NCBI GenBank assembly: GCA_024277895.1
Contig: JAJRUH010000031.1
Span: 1-50,575 of the forward strand
Source: Bacteroidota bacterium
Lineage (GTDB): Bacteria > Bacteroidota > Bacteroidia > Bacteroidales > JAADGE01
DNA: 50,575 bases
Reading direction: 5' to 3'
Under the pieces are notes generated by a model. That model made no database searches, had not been told where the DNA came from, and worked only from the letters and a program-made list of their open reading frames with translations. Numbering within the stretch: the first letter of the stretch is position 1; each line of letters starts with the position of its first letter. Shown one piece after another: positions 8,237 to 17,774 of the stretch. A program made the translations under genes and the position numbers.

Positions 8237-9226
8237 TTGCAAATAGGAAAAATTAATATACAGGAATATCCGCTTCTGTTGGCACCTATGGAAGATATCA
8301 CTGACAGAAGTTTCAGACTGCTGTGCAAATCTTTCGGTGCAGAATTGCTCTATACGGAATTTGTTGCTTCCGAAGCCCTTATCAGAAACATTGATAAATC
8401 ACTGAAAAAGCTGCAAATTGATGAGGCAGAACGCCCTACGGGTATTCAAATCTACGGACACCGGATTGATGCTATGGTTGAAGCCGCAAAAATTGCAGAA
8501 GAAGCAAAACCCGATTTAATCGACATAAATTACGGTTGTCCCGTAAAAAAAATTGCAAATCGCGGTGCCGGTGCCGGAATCTTACGCGATATTCCTAAAA
8601 TGATTGAAATGACCAAAGCAATTGTTAATGCCGTAAAATTACCGGTAACAGTAAAAACGCGTTTGGGTTGGGATTCTGACAATTTAATAATTGATAAAAT
8701 TGCTGAACAACTGCAAGATGCGGGAATAAAGGCTCTTACAATTCACGGCAGAACACGCACACAACTTTATAAAGGAACTTCCGATTGGACATTAATCAAA
8801 AAAGTAAAGCAAAATCCTAACATTCATATTCCGATTATTGGCAACGGTGATATTTTCGACGGAATTTCTGCAAAAAATGCGTTTGATAGATTTGACGTGG
8901 ACGGAATTATGATAGGAAGAGCCGCAATAGGCAAACCCTGGATTTTCAGAGAAATAAAACATTACTTGAAAACAGGTGAAATATTGCCCGAACTGTCAAT
9001 TAGCGAAAAAGTTGAAATTGCTAAACTGCATTTTAAAAAATCAATTGCATTAAAAGAAGGGAAAAAGGGTATTTTTGAAATGAGAAGACATTTTGCACTT
9101 TATTTTAAAGGTTTGAAAAATTTTAAAGAACTCAGATTAAAATTACTAACTTCGACAGATGAAAATCAAATTTCAGATTTACTGGATGAAATAAAACAAA
9201 AATACGGAGAACTTAACAACACTTAA
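8237..9226 (+). CDS. dusB: tRNA-dihydrouridine synthase, DusB type
   Basis: FMN- and NADPH-dependent enzyme (329 aa) that reduces uridines in the tRNA D-loop. It shows APMEDITDRSFR (16-27), the catalytic loop DINYGCPVKKIANRGAGAG with active-site Cys101, KTRLGWD, IHGRTRTQLYKG and IGNGDIFDG, all standard for TIM-barrel Dus proteins. The start is TTG at 8237-8239: the frame contains no ATG upstream of the conserved APM block, and TTG-initiated LQIGKINIQEYPLLLAPM aligns with the usual MKIGNxxLxNPxxLAPM N-terminus. It begins 2 nt after glyS stops and ends 1 nt before the next ATG, so the three genes form one transcript. Very close to the DusB subfamily, though DusA/C substrate preference is not excluded. 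Confidence 0.93.
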   Translation: MQIGKINIQEYPLLLAPMEDITDRSFRLLCKSFGAELLYTEFVASEALIRNIDKSLKKLQIDEAERPTGIQIYGHRIDAMVEAAKIAEEAKPDLIDINYGCPVKKIANRGAGAGILRDIPKMIEMTKAIVNAVKLPVTVKTRLGWDSDNLIIDKIAEQLQDAGIKALTIHGRTRTQLYKGTSDWTLIKKVKQNPNIHIPIIGNGDIFDGISAKNAFDRFDVDGIMIGRAAIGKPWIFREIKHYLKTGEILPELSISEKVEIAKLHFKKSIALKEGKKGIFEMRRHFALYFKGLKNFKELRLKLLTSTDENQISDLLDEIKQKYGELNNT

Positions 9227-9227
9227 A

Positions 9228-11978
9228 ATGCTGAACAATAAATTTTTAATTTTTATTTCGGTTCTTGCAGTTGCAGCGGTCATAGTTGTTTCTTTACAAT
9301 TAGAAAAAAAAGGTCGAAAACTTCCGCCTGTAATAAATGCTCTTCCTTCCGACGTTTCATATTTTTTAGAAACCGATGATTTTAATTATTTTTTAAATAA
9401 AATTTCAAAAAATGAAGATCTGAAAGAAATTTTAGGAACAAATGAAATTACTGAAAAAACCTTTCAAGACATTACTTTTTTAGATTCCATACTTCATCAA
9501 AACAGGAAAATAAAACATTTTTTCAACCAAAAAAGTGTTATTATTTCAGCACACCCGACAGGAATGGGGAAAAATGAATTTTTATTTATTGCGGGGGCAA
9601 ATTCAGATGATAAAAACATTATAAAACAAACTATAAAAAATATTGAATCTTCTGCAAATTTCAGCTCTTCAAATTTTGCCGGAGCCGTAATTATTAAACA
9701 AAATTTCAAAAATTACAAAGCAATTTATTATACTTTTTACCGGGATTATTTTCTGATGAGTTTTTCGGAAATTATGATTCAAAAATCTATAAAAAATATA
9801 AACAGCGGAGCCGGGCTGGCTGATAATAAAGCATTTAAAAAATTATATCAAAAGACTGAGAACCAAGATGATGCTCAATTTTTTATTAATTACGAAACAC
9901 TTTTTTCAAATACAGGAAACATTTTTAAAAATTCTTTTAAAAACGAATTGAAACTTTTACAAAATACGGCTTATTGGTCTGCTTTTAATATTTCTTTAAA
10001 ACGAAAACATCTTAAATTAACCGGACACACAATTTTAAAACCCGAAATGCAGTTTCTTTCAATTTTTAAAAACACAAAACCTCAAAAAAATAAAGTTTTA
10101 AACCTGTTACCGGAAAAAACATCCTTTTTTCTGACATTAAATATTAAAAGCGGTAATTATTTTAAATATAAATATGAAGATTTTTTAGCAAAAACGAAAC
10201 AGTTAAATGACTTTCAGATTCAATTGGCAGAATTTTATAAAACATACAAAATAAAAGAAGATGAAACTGATTTATATTCCGTTACCGATAATGAAATTGC
10301 ACTAATAAGAGAAGATATAAATAAAAACGGGAAAAATCCGAGAAGTTTTATTTTTATAAATTTTAACGATAAATCTAAAACCGAAAAATTTTTTAATCAG
10401 GTAATTTCTTCATATTGTAAAAAGAATAATATTGAAACTCCTTCATTCTATGAAACATATAAGACCGAAGAAGACAATTATACAATAGCAAAACTTCCGA
10501 TTGATAATATACCCGAAATATTCTACGGAATAATTTTCCAAAATGTAAATGCAAAATATTACACTTTAATTGATGATTTTATAATTTTCGGAAAATCTGC
10601 TTCCGATTTAAAGGAAATAATTAATTCATTTGAAAAAGATAAAACTTTTAAACGAAAATCCCCCAATTACGAATTTATAAAATCTCTTCCGGATGAATCC
10701 AATATCAGTTTTTATATAGACATAAGTCATTCTGCAAAAAATATTGAGAATTCTTTACAAAAAAAGTTATCTGAAAAATTTGATAAAAATCTTTCTTCAT
10801 TAAAACGCGTTCAGGGTCCGGCTGTTCAAATTATTTTTGATTCTTACCCGGCATATACAACGGTTGACATAGGATTAAATTCATTAACACAAGAAATTTC
10901 GGAAACCGTTTGGGAAGTGCGATTAGATACATTGATTACAACAAAGCCTTTTATTGTAATAAATCATAATACCGATGAAAAAGAAATTGTTATTCAAGAC
11001 GCCGCAAATAAAATTTATCTTATTGATAAAAACGGTAAAATTTTGTGGACAAGACAATTAGACGGAAAAATAATCAGTAATATTTATCAAATTGATTATT
11101 ATGAAAATAAAAAACTGCAACTTCTTTTTAATACTCAAAGTAAAATATATTGTATCGACAGAAAAGGAAATTGGCTGGAGGGTTATCCCGTAAAATTAAA
11201 ATCAAAAGCAACTTGCGGTATTTCTTTATTTGACTATGATCAAAACAGAAACTACAGAATTTTTGTGGCTTGTGCCAACAAATCGGTTTATTTATTTGAT
11301 AAAAACGGTGAAATAATTTCGGGATGGAATTTCGATAAAACAAAAAGTTATGTTACGCAACCAATAAAACATTTTAAAAACGATGATAAAGATTATATTG
11401 CTTTCAGAGATCGAAACAACTTATATTTACTTAACAGAAAAGGAGAAATACGCGTAAAACCCGAAGTAAACATATCAATTTCAAAAAATACGGAAATTTG
11501 GTTTACGGAAGATAACATTAACGATAAAGCACATTTTTCAATAAGCAATCCCGCCGGCATTGTTTATTCTGTTTACGAAAACGGTAAAATAAAAAAAACT
11601 ACCTTTAAAACATACACAAGAGACCATTATTACGTTTATAAAGATATAACGGGAGATCAAGTTCCGGAATATATTTTTACGGATATAAATCAAACAGACG
11701 TTTATGACGGAATAAGCAAAAAACGTTTATTTTCATATACTTACGATGAAGATTTAAAAACAAATGTTACAATATATGAATTTAATGAAAATGACATCCG
11801 TCTCGGAACGAGTTCCGAAAATAAATTATATTTAATAAACAATAAAGGAAACTTATGCAAAGGATTTCCTCTAACAGGAACAGGATTATTCAGTATTACA
11901 GTATTTGATAACAACCCTGAATTTTCTCTGATTACCGGAAATAAAGATAATTACTTGTATAAATATTACATTAAATAA
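9228..11978 (+). CDS. Membrane-anchored protein with C-terminal propeller-like repeats
   Basis: A 916-aa protein of unknown function. An N-terminal membrane anchor (about 4-23) is followed by LPPVINALPSDVSYFLETDD, the kind of opening seen in DUF3352-type proteins; about 25-555 is a large periplasmic region without recognised catalytic residues. From about 560 to the end there are repeated beta-propeller-like units, each with a Y-(L/C)-(I/F)-D/N-(K/R)-x-G-(K/N/E) hairpin (YLIDKNGKILW, YCIDRKGNWLEGY, YLFDKNGEIISGW, YLLNRKGEI, YLINNKGNLCKGF), as in PQQ/BamB or FG-GAP-like proteins. Low cysteine and high Asn/Lys/Ile content match its neighbours. The ATG lies 1 nt after dusB, so it is co-transcribed with glyS-dusB, an odd partner for an envelope protein. 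The propeller suggests a scaffold or binding role. Confidence 0.6.
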   Translation: MLNNKFLIFISVLAVAAVIVVSLQLEKKGRKLPPVINALPSDVSYFLETDDFNYFLNKISKNEDLKEILGTNEITEKTFQDITFLDSILHQNRKIKHFFNQKSVIISAHPTGMGKNEFLFIAGANSDDKNIIKQTIKNIESSANFSSSNFAGAVIIKQNFKNYKAIYYTFYRDYFLMSFSEIMIQKSIKNINSGAGLADNKAFKKLYQKTENQDDAQFFINYETLFSNTGNIFKNSFKNELKLLQNTAYWSAFNISLKRKHLKLTGHTILKPEMQFLSIFKNTKPQKNKVLNLLPEKTSFFLTLNIKSGNYFKYKYEDFLAKTKQLNDFQIQLAEFYKTYKIKEDETDLYSVTDNEIALIREDINKNGKNPRSFIFINFNDKSKTEKFFNQVISSYCKKNNIETPSFYETYKTEEDNYTIAKLPIDNIPEIFYGIIFQNVNAKYYTLIDDFIIFGKSASDLKEIINSFEKDKTFKRKSPNYEFIKSLPDESNISFYIDISHSAKNIENSLQKKLSEKFDKNLSSLKRVQGPAVQIIFDSYPAYTTVDIGLNSLTQEISETVWEVRLDTLITTKPFIVINHNTDEKEIVIQDAANKIYLIDKNGKILWTRQLDGKIISNIYQIDYYENKKLQLLFNTQSKIYCIDRKGNWLEGYPVKLKSKATCGISLFDYDQNRNYRIFVACANKSVYLFDKNGEIISGWNFDKTKSYVTQPIKHFKNDDKDYIAFRDRNNLYLLNRKGEIRVKPEVNISISKNTEIWFTEDNINDKAHFSISNPAGIVYSVYENGKIKKTTFKTYTRDHYYVYKDITGDQVPEYIFTDINQTDVYDGISKKRLFSYTYDEDLKTNVTIYEFNENDIRLGTSSENKLYLINNKGNLCKGFPLTGTGLFSITVFDNNPEFSLITGNKDNYLYKYYIK

Positions 11979-11986
11979 AATTTTTG

Positions 11987-11994
11987 TAACTTTG
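11987..11994 (+). promoter_or_regulatory. -7 box upstream of the 12027 lipoprotein gene
   Basis: TAACTTTG matches TAnnTTTG 33 nt before the ATG and just after the preceding stop codon; no TTTG lies at the expected -33 distance. Confidence 0.35.
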
Positions 11995-12026
11995 CGATTG
12001 ACCTTTTAACCAAATCTTAAATAACA

Positions 12027-13250
12027 ATGAAAAATCAGATAAAATCTTTTATCTCGGTTGTATTAATATTTATTGTAATTATTTCTTTCGATTCATGCAG
12101 AAAAAATTTTTCGCTTAACGAATTTGATAATTTAACAACCGATTCCCTTCATTTCGAAGGCAGTTTTGCCGCTCCGATTGTAAATACCGAACTAACGCTG
12201 ATAAATTTCTTGCCGAAAACAGATTCCTCACTTTGGGCAGAAGTGGACGCTGACAATCTGATACATCTGAGAATGTACTATAAAAATTTATTATCACCGA
12301 CTTTTAATGAAATATTTCATATAGCTCCGGCACCGGCAGGAACTCCGGTTCCGGCAGATACCTTTGCCATACAGACAGATACCTCACGAATGAAAGTTTA
12401 TAATAAGTTATTGTCCGGCAAACTCTTTTTCCAAAATCCGTCAATAACCTTTCACATAGACAATTATATTCCGATTGTAACATTTTTCAAGATAGATACC
12501 TTAACGTTTCATCAATCTGACGGCACCGCATTAACCCATACAAGTGCAAATGAATTTTCAATTGCAGCTCCGACTGTTGCGGGAACAAGCGAGCATACGG
12601 ATATTGTTCTTGATACGACGGAAGTTCCTCTTCTTTCGCAGGTATTTTCTCCTGTTCCGCAATTTATATCATTTTATCTGTCTTCCGGAAGTCATACACC
12701 GCAAACATTGCCGTATGCTGTTACCGGAGACGAAAAAATGAACATTGATGTTGATATTGACCTTCCTTTAGATGCCAAATTAGATACAATTGTAATGGCT
12801 GATACAATGAACTTTACATTATTTAATGACGAAAGAATAAAATCAGCAACCTTAAAAATAAAATTTGATAACGGTTTCCCGATTGACGGGTTTACACAAA
12901 TATATTTTACCGACTCAACAGCAACAGGAGGAACAGGAAATATTATTGACTCTGTTTTTACGGATACGAATCTAATTAATATTTCTGAAGAAGGATGGCA
13001 TCTTGAATCTGCAGAGACTGACGCTCAGGGTATTGTAACTGTTCCGCACGAAAGTGATATATTTATTTTCTTAAATCAAAACAGAATTAAAAATTTAATT
13101 CAACGACATGCTTCTAAAATGATTATTAGGGGAAATTTAAATTCCTATATGCAAGACACCGGATTATTTATAAAAATTCTCGGAGACTATACAATGGGAG
13201 TTCAAATTGCCGTAAAACTTGATTTTGAAGCATCAACAAATAACATATAA
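12027..13250 (+). CDS. Hypothetical lipoprotein
   Basis: A 407-aa protein with a lipoprotein signal peptide: hydrophobic residues 8-20, then ISFDSC with Cys24 as the lipidation site. The mature part is rich in Thr/Asp/Pro and beta-strand-like, with no recognised enzyme motif. It includes repeated (S/T)-D-T-x-x-(I/L) segments and an apparent Ala/Pro-rich loop APAPAGTPVPADT near 109. It probably sits in the outer membrane or faces the periplasm. The DUF5723-like gene that follows starts 16 nt after its stop, so the two are likely an operon and may act together at the outer membrane. I do not recognise the family. Confidence 0.75.
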   Translation: MKNQIKSFISVVLIFIVIISFDSCRKNFSLNEFDNLTTDSLHFEGSFAAPIVNTELTLINFLPKTDSSLWAEVDADNLIHLRMYYKNLLSPTFNEIFHIAPAPAGTPVPADTFAIQTDTSRMKVYNKLLSGKLFFQNPSITFHIDNYIPIVTFFKIDTLTFHQSDGTALTHTSANEFSIAAPTVAGTSEHTDIVLDTTEVPLLSQVFSPVPQFISFYLSSGSHTPQTLPYAVTGDEKMNIDVDIDLPLDAKLDTIVMADTMNFTLFNDERIKSATLKIKFDNGFPIDGFTQIYFTDSTATGGTGNIIDSVFTDTNLINISEEGWHLESAETDAQGIVTVPHESDIFIFLNQNRIKNLIQRHASKMIIRGNLNSYMQDTGLFIKILGDYTMGVQIAVKLDFEASTNNI

Positions 13251-13266
13251 CCTTTTTCCGAAAATA

Positions 13267-14745
13267 ATGAAACAGTTTAAACATATATTCACAATTATTC
13301 TGATAAGTACCCTTTTTTTCTCTTCCGCATTTTCGCAAAGATTAACTTCTTATTGGATGCAACATCTGCCGCAAGGCACATACCTGAACCCGGCAAAGCA
13401 AACCGGTTGTAAAGTTTTTATCGATATTCCCGTACTTCCGAACTTTGACATAAATGTTACGCATTCCGGATTCACAATTAACGATGCAATTAAACCGAGA
13501 CCGTATACGCAGAATTCATTTATGATTGATTTAGACGGTATTGAAAAGGCATTAAAAACAGGCAATAACATTAATTTTGAAACAGAATTTTCTTTGCTGA
13601 ATATCGGCATTACTTTAAGAAATGATATGTACGTCAGTTTCGGTATGAACTATAAATTCTCTGAATATTTTGAATATCCGAAAGCTTTAATAGAACTGAG
13701 AAGAGGAAATTATCGATTAAACGAAACTCCTTTAGCTTTCGACTTTAAACAAAATTTAGATTTACACAGAGAAATTTATATAGGTGTGTCAAAAAACTTT
13801 AATAATACACTTTATTTAGGCGCAAAATTAAAATATCTCTCCGGTTATGCCAATATAAAAACAAGTACAATGAATTTGGAATGGTACACCGATATAAAAA
13901 CCGAAGCTATGTATGATTGGACATTTAATTCCGATTTCGATATAAAAGCTGCAAGTATTATTCCTTGGAATTTTACGGATTCTTTAGGGCAAATTAACGG
14001 AATTAACATTGATACCACATTACTTAACAACCCTGCTTCCGATTTATCAAGTTTTATTTTCCCGAAGAATACAGGTCTCGGTGTTGATTTAGGAATTGAA
14101 TATAATCTGAATAATCAATTAACTTTATCGGCATCTTTAATTGATTTCGGCTTTATCAAATGGAAAACAAGCCCTAAAATAATGACTCAAAAAGCGACAT
14201 TTAAGTTTTCAGGATTAGATATAGCAAAATATATCGGTAATTTAAATGATACAACCGGAGCCAATACAACACTCGGTGAAAAAATTAAAAATGATATGAT
14301 TGACACCCTCTTGAATGTTTTTAATCCGAATATTGAAGAAACATCATACACAACGGCCTTAAACTCAAAACTTTATCTCGGTGCAAACTTAAAAATTACC
14401 GATTGGCTCAGTGCAGGCTTATTATACAGAGGTCTGTTTTTTAATAAAAGCTTGATTTCTTCTTATACATTTTCTGCCAATACCAATTTTTTTAAAGCTT
14501 GGTCATATTCCGTTTCTTATTCAATTATGAATGCTTCGGCAAATAATATCGGAATGGGCTTGTCATACAAAGTCGGGCCGTTTCAAATGTACCTGATAAC
14601 CGATAATATTGCCGCTCCTTTTTGGGCTGTTAACGAAAGCACTTTTTCCGATAATATGCTGAAAAATACCAAAACAGTAAATTTCAGTTTCGGTTTAAAC
14701 TTTTTAATTTGCGGGCATAAATACGATATCGGTTTAATGGAATAA
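13267..14745 (+). CDS. DUF5723-like outer-membrane protein
   Basis: A 492-aa exported protein. A signal peptide (MKQFKHIFTIILISTLFFSSAFSQ) is followed by RLTSYWMQHLPQGTYLNPAKQ, which resembles the conserved N-terminus of DUF5723 proteins of Bacteroidota. The rest is made of alternating strands typical of a PorV/FadL-like outer-membrane barrel (YVSFGMNYKFSEYF, LYLGAKLKYLSGYANI, LTLSASLIDFGFIKW, WLSAGLLYRGLFF, NIGMGLSYKVG). The ATG at 13267 is chosen because the signal peptide starts there; 16 upstream in-frame codons overlap the previous gene and add a non-signal leader. Function unknown; partnership with the upstream lipoprotein is inferred from spacing. Confidence 0.65.
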   Translation: MKQFKHIFTIILISTLFFSSAFSQRLTSYWMQHLPQGTYLNPAKQTGCKVFIDIPVLPNFDINVTHSGFTINDAIKPRPYTQNSFMIDLDGIEKALKTGNNINFETEFSLLNIGITLRNDMYVSFGMNYKFSEYFEYPKALIELRRGNYRLNETPLAFDFKQNLDLHREIYIGVSKNFNNTLYLGAKLKYLSGYANIKTSTMNLEWYTDIKTEAMYDWTFNSDFDIKAASIIPWNFTDSLGQINGINIDTTLLNNPASDLSSFIFPKNTGLGVDLGIEYNLNNQLTLSASLIDFGFIKWKTSPKIMTQKATFKFSGLDIAKYIGNLNDTTGANTTLGEKIKNDMIDTLLNVFNPNIEETSYTTALNSKLYLGANLKITDWLSAGLLYRGLFFNKSLISSYTFSANTNFFKAWSYSVSYSIMNASANNIGMGLSYKVGPFQMYLITDNIAAPFWAVNESTFSDNMLKNTKTVNFSFGLNFLICGHKYDIGLME

Positions 14746-14777
14746 TAACTTTAATTTATTTTCGTTATTTTAAAATT

Positions 14778-15101
14778 ATGAGGCTAAGACAAATAATCAA
14801 ACTTCCGGAATATAAAAAATACAAATACAAACCTTTGTATTACGATAAACGAAAAGAAATATTAGATGCAAAAATACAAAAAGCAAAGGACAGAAAAGAA
14901 TCCATAGAAAAAGGAGACTACAGACCCGATTTTAAAGGTAAATTTCGCAGCTCTTACAGAAGAGAAATTACCTTAAAGCAAAAAAAAGCTGCAAAAATCC
15001 GTTTTTTCCTTTTAATTATCTTTTTTGTGATTATTGCTTACGTTCTTATCCAAAAATCAGATGCTGTGGGAACAATGTTTGACTTATTTTTTTCAAAATG
15101 A
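14778..15101 (+). CDS. Small basic single-pass membrane protein
   Basis: A 107-aa protein with a very basic N-terminal two-thirds (Lys/Arg/Tyr-rich; KYKYKPLYYDKRKEILDAK) and one transmembrane helix near the C-terminus (about 73-93, RFFLLIIFFVIIAYVLIQ). The basic region predicts a cytoplasmic N-terminus. No family is recognised. It starts 32 nt after the DUF5723-like gene and has no terminator before it, so it may be co-transcribed with it. Confidence 0.6.
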   Translation: MRLRQIIKLPEYKKYKYKPLYYDKRKEILDAKIQKAKDRKESIEKGDYRPDFKGKFRSSYRREITLKQKKAAKIRFFLLIIFFVIIAYVLIQKSDAVGTMFDLFFSK

Positions 15102-15151
15102 TTTATTTATAAATTTTAAAACCCATACTTATTAACTTTAATTTTATTATT

Positions 15152-15931
15152 ATGAAAAACAATTTTATGAAAATTTCGACACTCCTTTTATTAGGATTTT
15201 TATTTACTTTCAGTGCTTGTAAGAAAGACAATGCAGACACACAATCTGCCGAAGATGCCGCAAGAGGAAGTTACATTATGGCAGATGCTTTTGCAATATC
15301 AAACAGCGGAAGCGACGGAGGAAAAGCATTATCAAAACGATTTGCTGATTGTAATTTTACTTATGCTAAGCTCAATAACGGCTTTGAATTAACATTTGCA
15401 AATTGTACCGATGATGCCGGAATTACAAGAAACGGAACAATTCGGGTTACAGCTGAAGCTAATGCTTTTGATACAGAAGGAGCCGGTTCAATTACCATTA
15501 CTTTTATTAATTATACAGTAGATAATGAAGGTATTTCCGGCACTATCACTGCAACTTTTAAATCGGGTGCATTAGGATTTTATTTCAATATTACTGCAAA
15601 AGATTTACGATTAGATTATGCAGATAACACACATGTTCTGTATAATACGGCAAGCCTAACCTATGTTTTCAGTCTTGCAAATAAATTCAGTTTAGAAATA
15701 ACAGGAAATTCTGACGGAATTAACAGAAACGGTGATCACTTCACAACAGAAACAGAAAAAATGAAAGTTGAATTCTTTGCAAGCACAGGTTGCCCCTTCC
15801 CCACAGAAGGAACAATGACCATAAATGTTGACGGAGAAAACCCGATTACTCTCAATTTCGATTCAGGAACGTGCGGAGAAATAACTGTCAGTCAAAAAGG
15901 TCATAAAGACGGAACAATTACAATTTTTTAA
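15152..15931 (+). CDS. Hypothetical lipoprotein
   Basis: A 259-aa protein with a lipoprotein signal (hydrophobic 10-20, FSAC with Cys23; Met6 is an alternative start). The mature part begins KKDNADTQ and contains regular beta-strand segments with two Cys pairs (CNFTY..FANC and TGCPF..GTCGE), suggesting disulfides and a beta-sandwich or barrel-like fold outside the cytoplasm. Segments such as GTIRVTAEANAFDTEGAGSI and GTMTINVDGENPITLNF look like related repeats. No known function. A strong terminator follows 21 nt after the stop, making this the end of its transcript. Confidence 0.7.
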   Translation: MKNNFMKISTLLLLGFLFTFSACKKDNADTQSAEDAARGSYIMADAFAISNSGSDGGKALSKRFADCNFTYAKLNNGFELTFANCTDDAGITRNGTIRVTAEANAFDTEGAGSITITFINYTVDNEGISGTITATFKSGALGFYFNITAKDLRLDYADNTHVLYNTASLTYVFSLANKFSLEITGNSDGINRNGDHFTTETEKMKVEFFASTGCPFPTEGTMTINVDGENPITLNFDSGTCGEITVSQKGHKDGTITIF

Positions 15932-15951
15932 AATTAAAATATACTGAAGAG

Positions 15952-15981
15952 AAAGGGCTGTAATTTACAGCCCTTTTTCTT
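15952..15981 (+). terminator. Rho-independent terminator
   Basis: A 12-bp perfect palindromic stem (15952-15963 with 15965-15976, core AAAGGGCTGTAA; the middle bases would form the loop) followed by T5, 21 nt after the lipoprotein stop. Confidence 0.85.
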
Positions 15982-16081
15982 TACAAAAACTTAACAAAAG
16001 AAATAATAATACAACTAAAAAAAATTAAAAATTTTGTTTAATATTGCAGTATCAATTAAATAAATTTCTATAAAATAAAAT

Positions 16082-17773
16082 ATGAAATTCGGAATTGTTG
16101 AAGTCCTGACCCTGCTTGGCTCGTTAGGAATATTTTTATACGGGATGAAACTTATGAGTGAATCCCTGCAAAAGGTTGCCGGAGATAAAATGCGAAATAT
16201 TTTAGCGGCAATGACTTCTAATCGAGTAAAAGGAATCTTTACCGGATTTCTGATTACTGCAATCATTCAATCTTCCTCGGCAACCACAGTTATGGTTGTC
16301 AGTTTTGTAAATGCCGGTTTGTTATCATTGGTTCAGTCTATCGGTGTTATTATGGGAGCAAATATCGGGACAACGGTAACTGCCTGGCTCATTTCAATAC
16401 TCGGGTTTAAAGTTCATATGACAACTATTGCCCTGCCGTTAATCGGTATCGGGTTTCCTTTGTTATTTTCTAAACATACAAAAAGAAAATCTTTGGGAGA
16501 ATTAGTTATCGGTTTTTCTTTATTATTTATCGGCTTGGGATATTTAAAAGATTCTGTTCCCGATATTAAAAATAATCCCGAAATTTTACATTTCCTCGGA
16601 AATTATACAGATTTAGGGTATTTATCACTATTATTATTTTTGGGAGTAGGAACTTTGCTTACCGTTATTATTCAATCATCAAGTGCCACAATGGCATTAA
16701 CCCTGGTCTTGTGCTTCAACGGAATTATTTCTTTTGAAATGGCAGCAGCAATGGTTCTCGGTGAAAACATAGGAACGACCATTACGGCAAATCTGGCAGC
16801 TGTGGTTGCCAATGTTTCGGCAAAAAGAGCCGCTCGAGCACATTTTATTTTTAACGTATTCGGAGTAGTTTGGATTTTGATATTATTTTATCCCGTAATA
16901 AAAATAATAAATTATGTCGTTATAGAAATGGGATTTGCATCACCATTAAGCAATCCGGCCTCAATTCCTGTTGCCTTGTCAATATTTCACAGTGCGTTTA
17001 ATATTACAAATACCTTTATTATGGTTTGGATGGTAAGACTTATTGAAAAAATTGTGATAAAAATGGTTCCGGATAAAGATTCTGATGAAGAATTTCGTTT
17101 ACAATACATCAATATCGGAATGCTTTCTACTTCGGAATTAGGTATACTGCAGGCACGTAAAGAAATTTATGTTTACGGAGAGCGGGTAACAAAAATGTTT
17201 GGTTTTGTCCGAGAACTTTTCATAGTTAAAAAAGATAAAAAACATGAAAGTTTGGTTCAAAAAGTCGAAAAATATGAAGAAATTATCGACAGGATGGAAG
17301 TTGAAATTGCCGATTATCTTGCAAAAGTATCCGAAGGCGAATTAAGCGAATCTGCTTCTTTAAAAATCAGAGGAATGTTTGAAATAATTGATAACCTTGA
17401 AAGTATCGGTGATTCCTGCCGTAATCTTGAGAAAGCAATGGTTCGCAAAAAAGAAGGGAAAGTTGAATTCCCTAAAGAAATCTCAGATAACATCCTGAAA
17501 ATGTTTGATTTAATTGATAATTCTTTAGAAGAAATGCTGGTTAACCTGAATAAGGATTACAGTGAAGTTAATATCAGCAAAGCTGAAGAAATTGAGTCTC
17601 AAATTAATAAATACAGAAATGAATTAAGAAAAGACCACATTAAAAATGTCAAGGCAAAAAAATACAAATATAAAGCCGGGATTTTGTATAATGAATTATT
17701 CTCAACTTGTGAAAAATTGGGTGATTATGTTATCAACGTATCTGAATCAATACGAGATTCTCAAATGTTATAA
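16082..17773 (+). CDS. Na+/phosphate cotransporter with PhoU-like tail
   Basis: A 563-aa inner-membrane protein of the NptA/PNaS (Na/Pi) family, importing or exporting phosphate with Na+. It has the two inverted-repeat signatures QSSSAT (63-68 and 198-203), each followed by an Asn-Ile-Gly-Thr-Thr element (GANIGTT 92-98, GENIGTT 227-233). About eight hydrophobic helices fill residues 1-320. Residues about 345-560 form a soluble helical domain resembling PhoU, as in other bacterial members where it probably senses phosphate state. It converges on recO with a 1-nt gap between the stop codons, so no terminator space exists between them. No pst or pho genes are nearby. Confidence 0.9.
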   Translation: MKFGIVEVLTLLGSLGIFLYGMKLMSESLQKVAGDKMRNILAAMTSNRVKGIFTGFLITAIIQSSSATTVMVVSFVNAGLLSLVQSIGVIMGANIGTTVTAWLISILGFKVHMTTIALPLIGIGFPLLFSKHTKRKSLGELVIGFSLLFIGLGYLKDSVPDIKNNPEILHFLGNYTDLGYLSLLLFLGVGTLLTVIIQSSSATMALTLVLCFNGIISFEMAAAMVLGENIGTTITANLAAVVANVSAKRAARAHFIFNVFGVVWILILFYPVIKIINYVVIEMGFASPLSNPASIPVALSIFHSAFNITNTFIMVWMVRLIEKIVIKMVPDKDSDEEFRLQYINIGMLSTSELGILQARKEIYVYGERVTKMFGFVRELFIVKKDKKHESLVQKVEKYEEIIDRMEVEIADYLAKVSEGELSESASLKIRGMFEIIDNLESIGDSCRNLEKAMVRKKEGKVEFPKEISDNILKMFDLIDNSLEEMLVNLNKDYSEVNISKAEEIESQINKYRNELRKDHIKNVKAKKYKYKAGILYNELFSTCEKLGDYVINVSESIRDSQML

Positions 17774-17774
17774 T

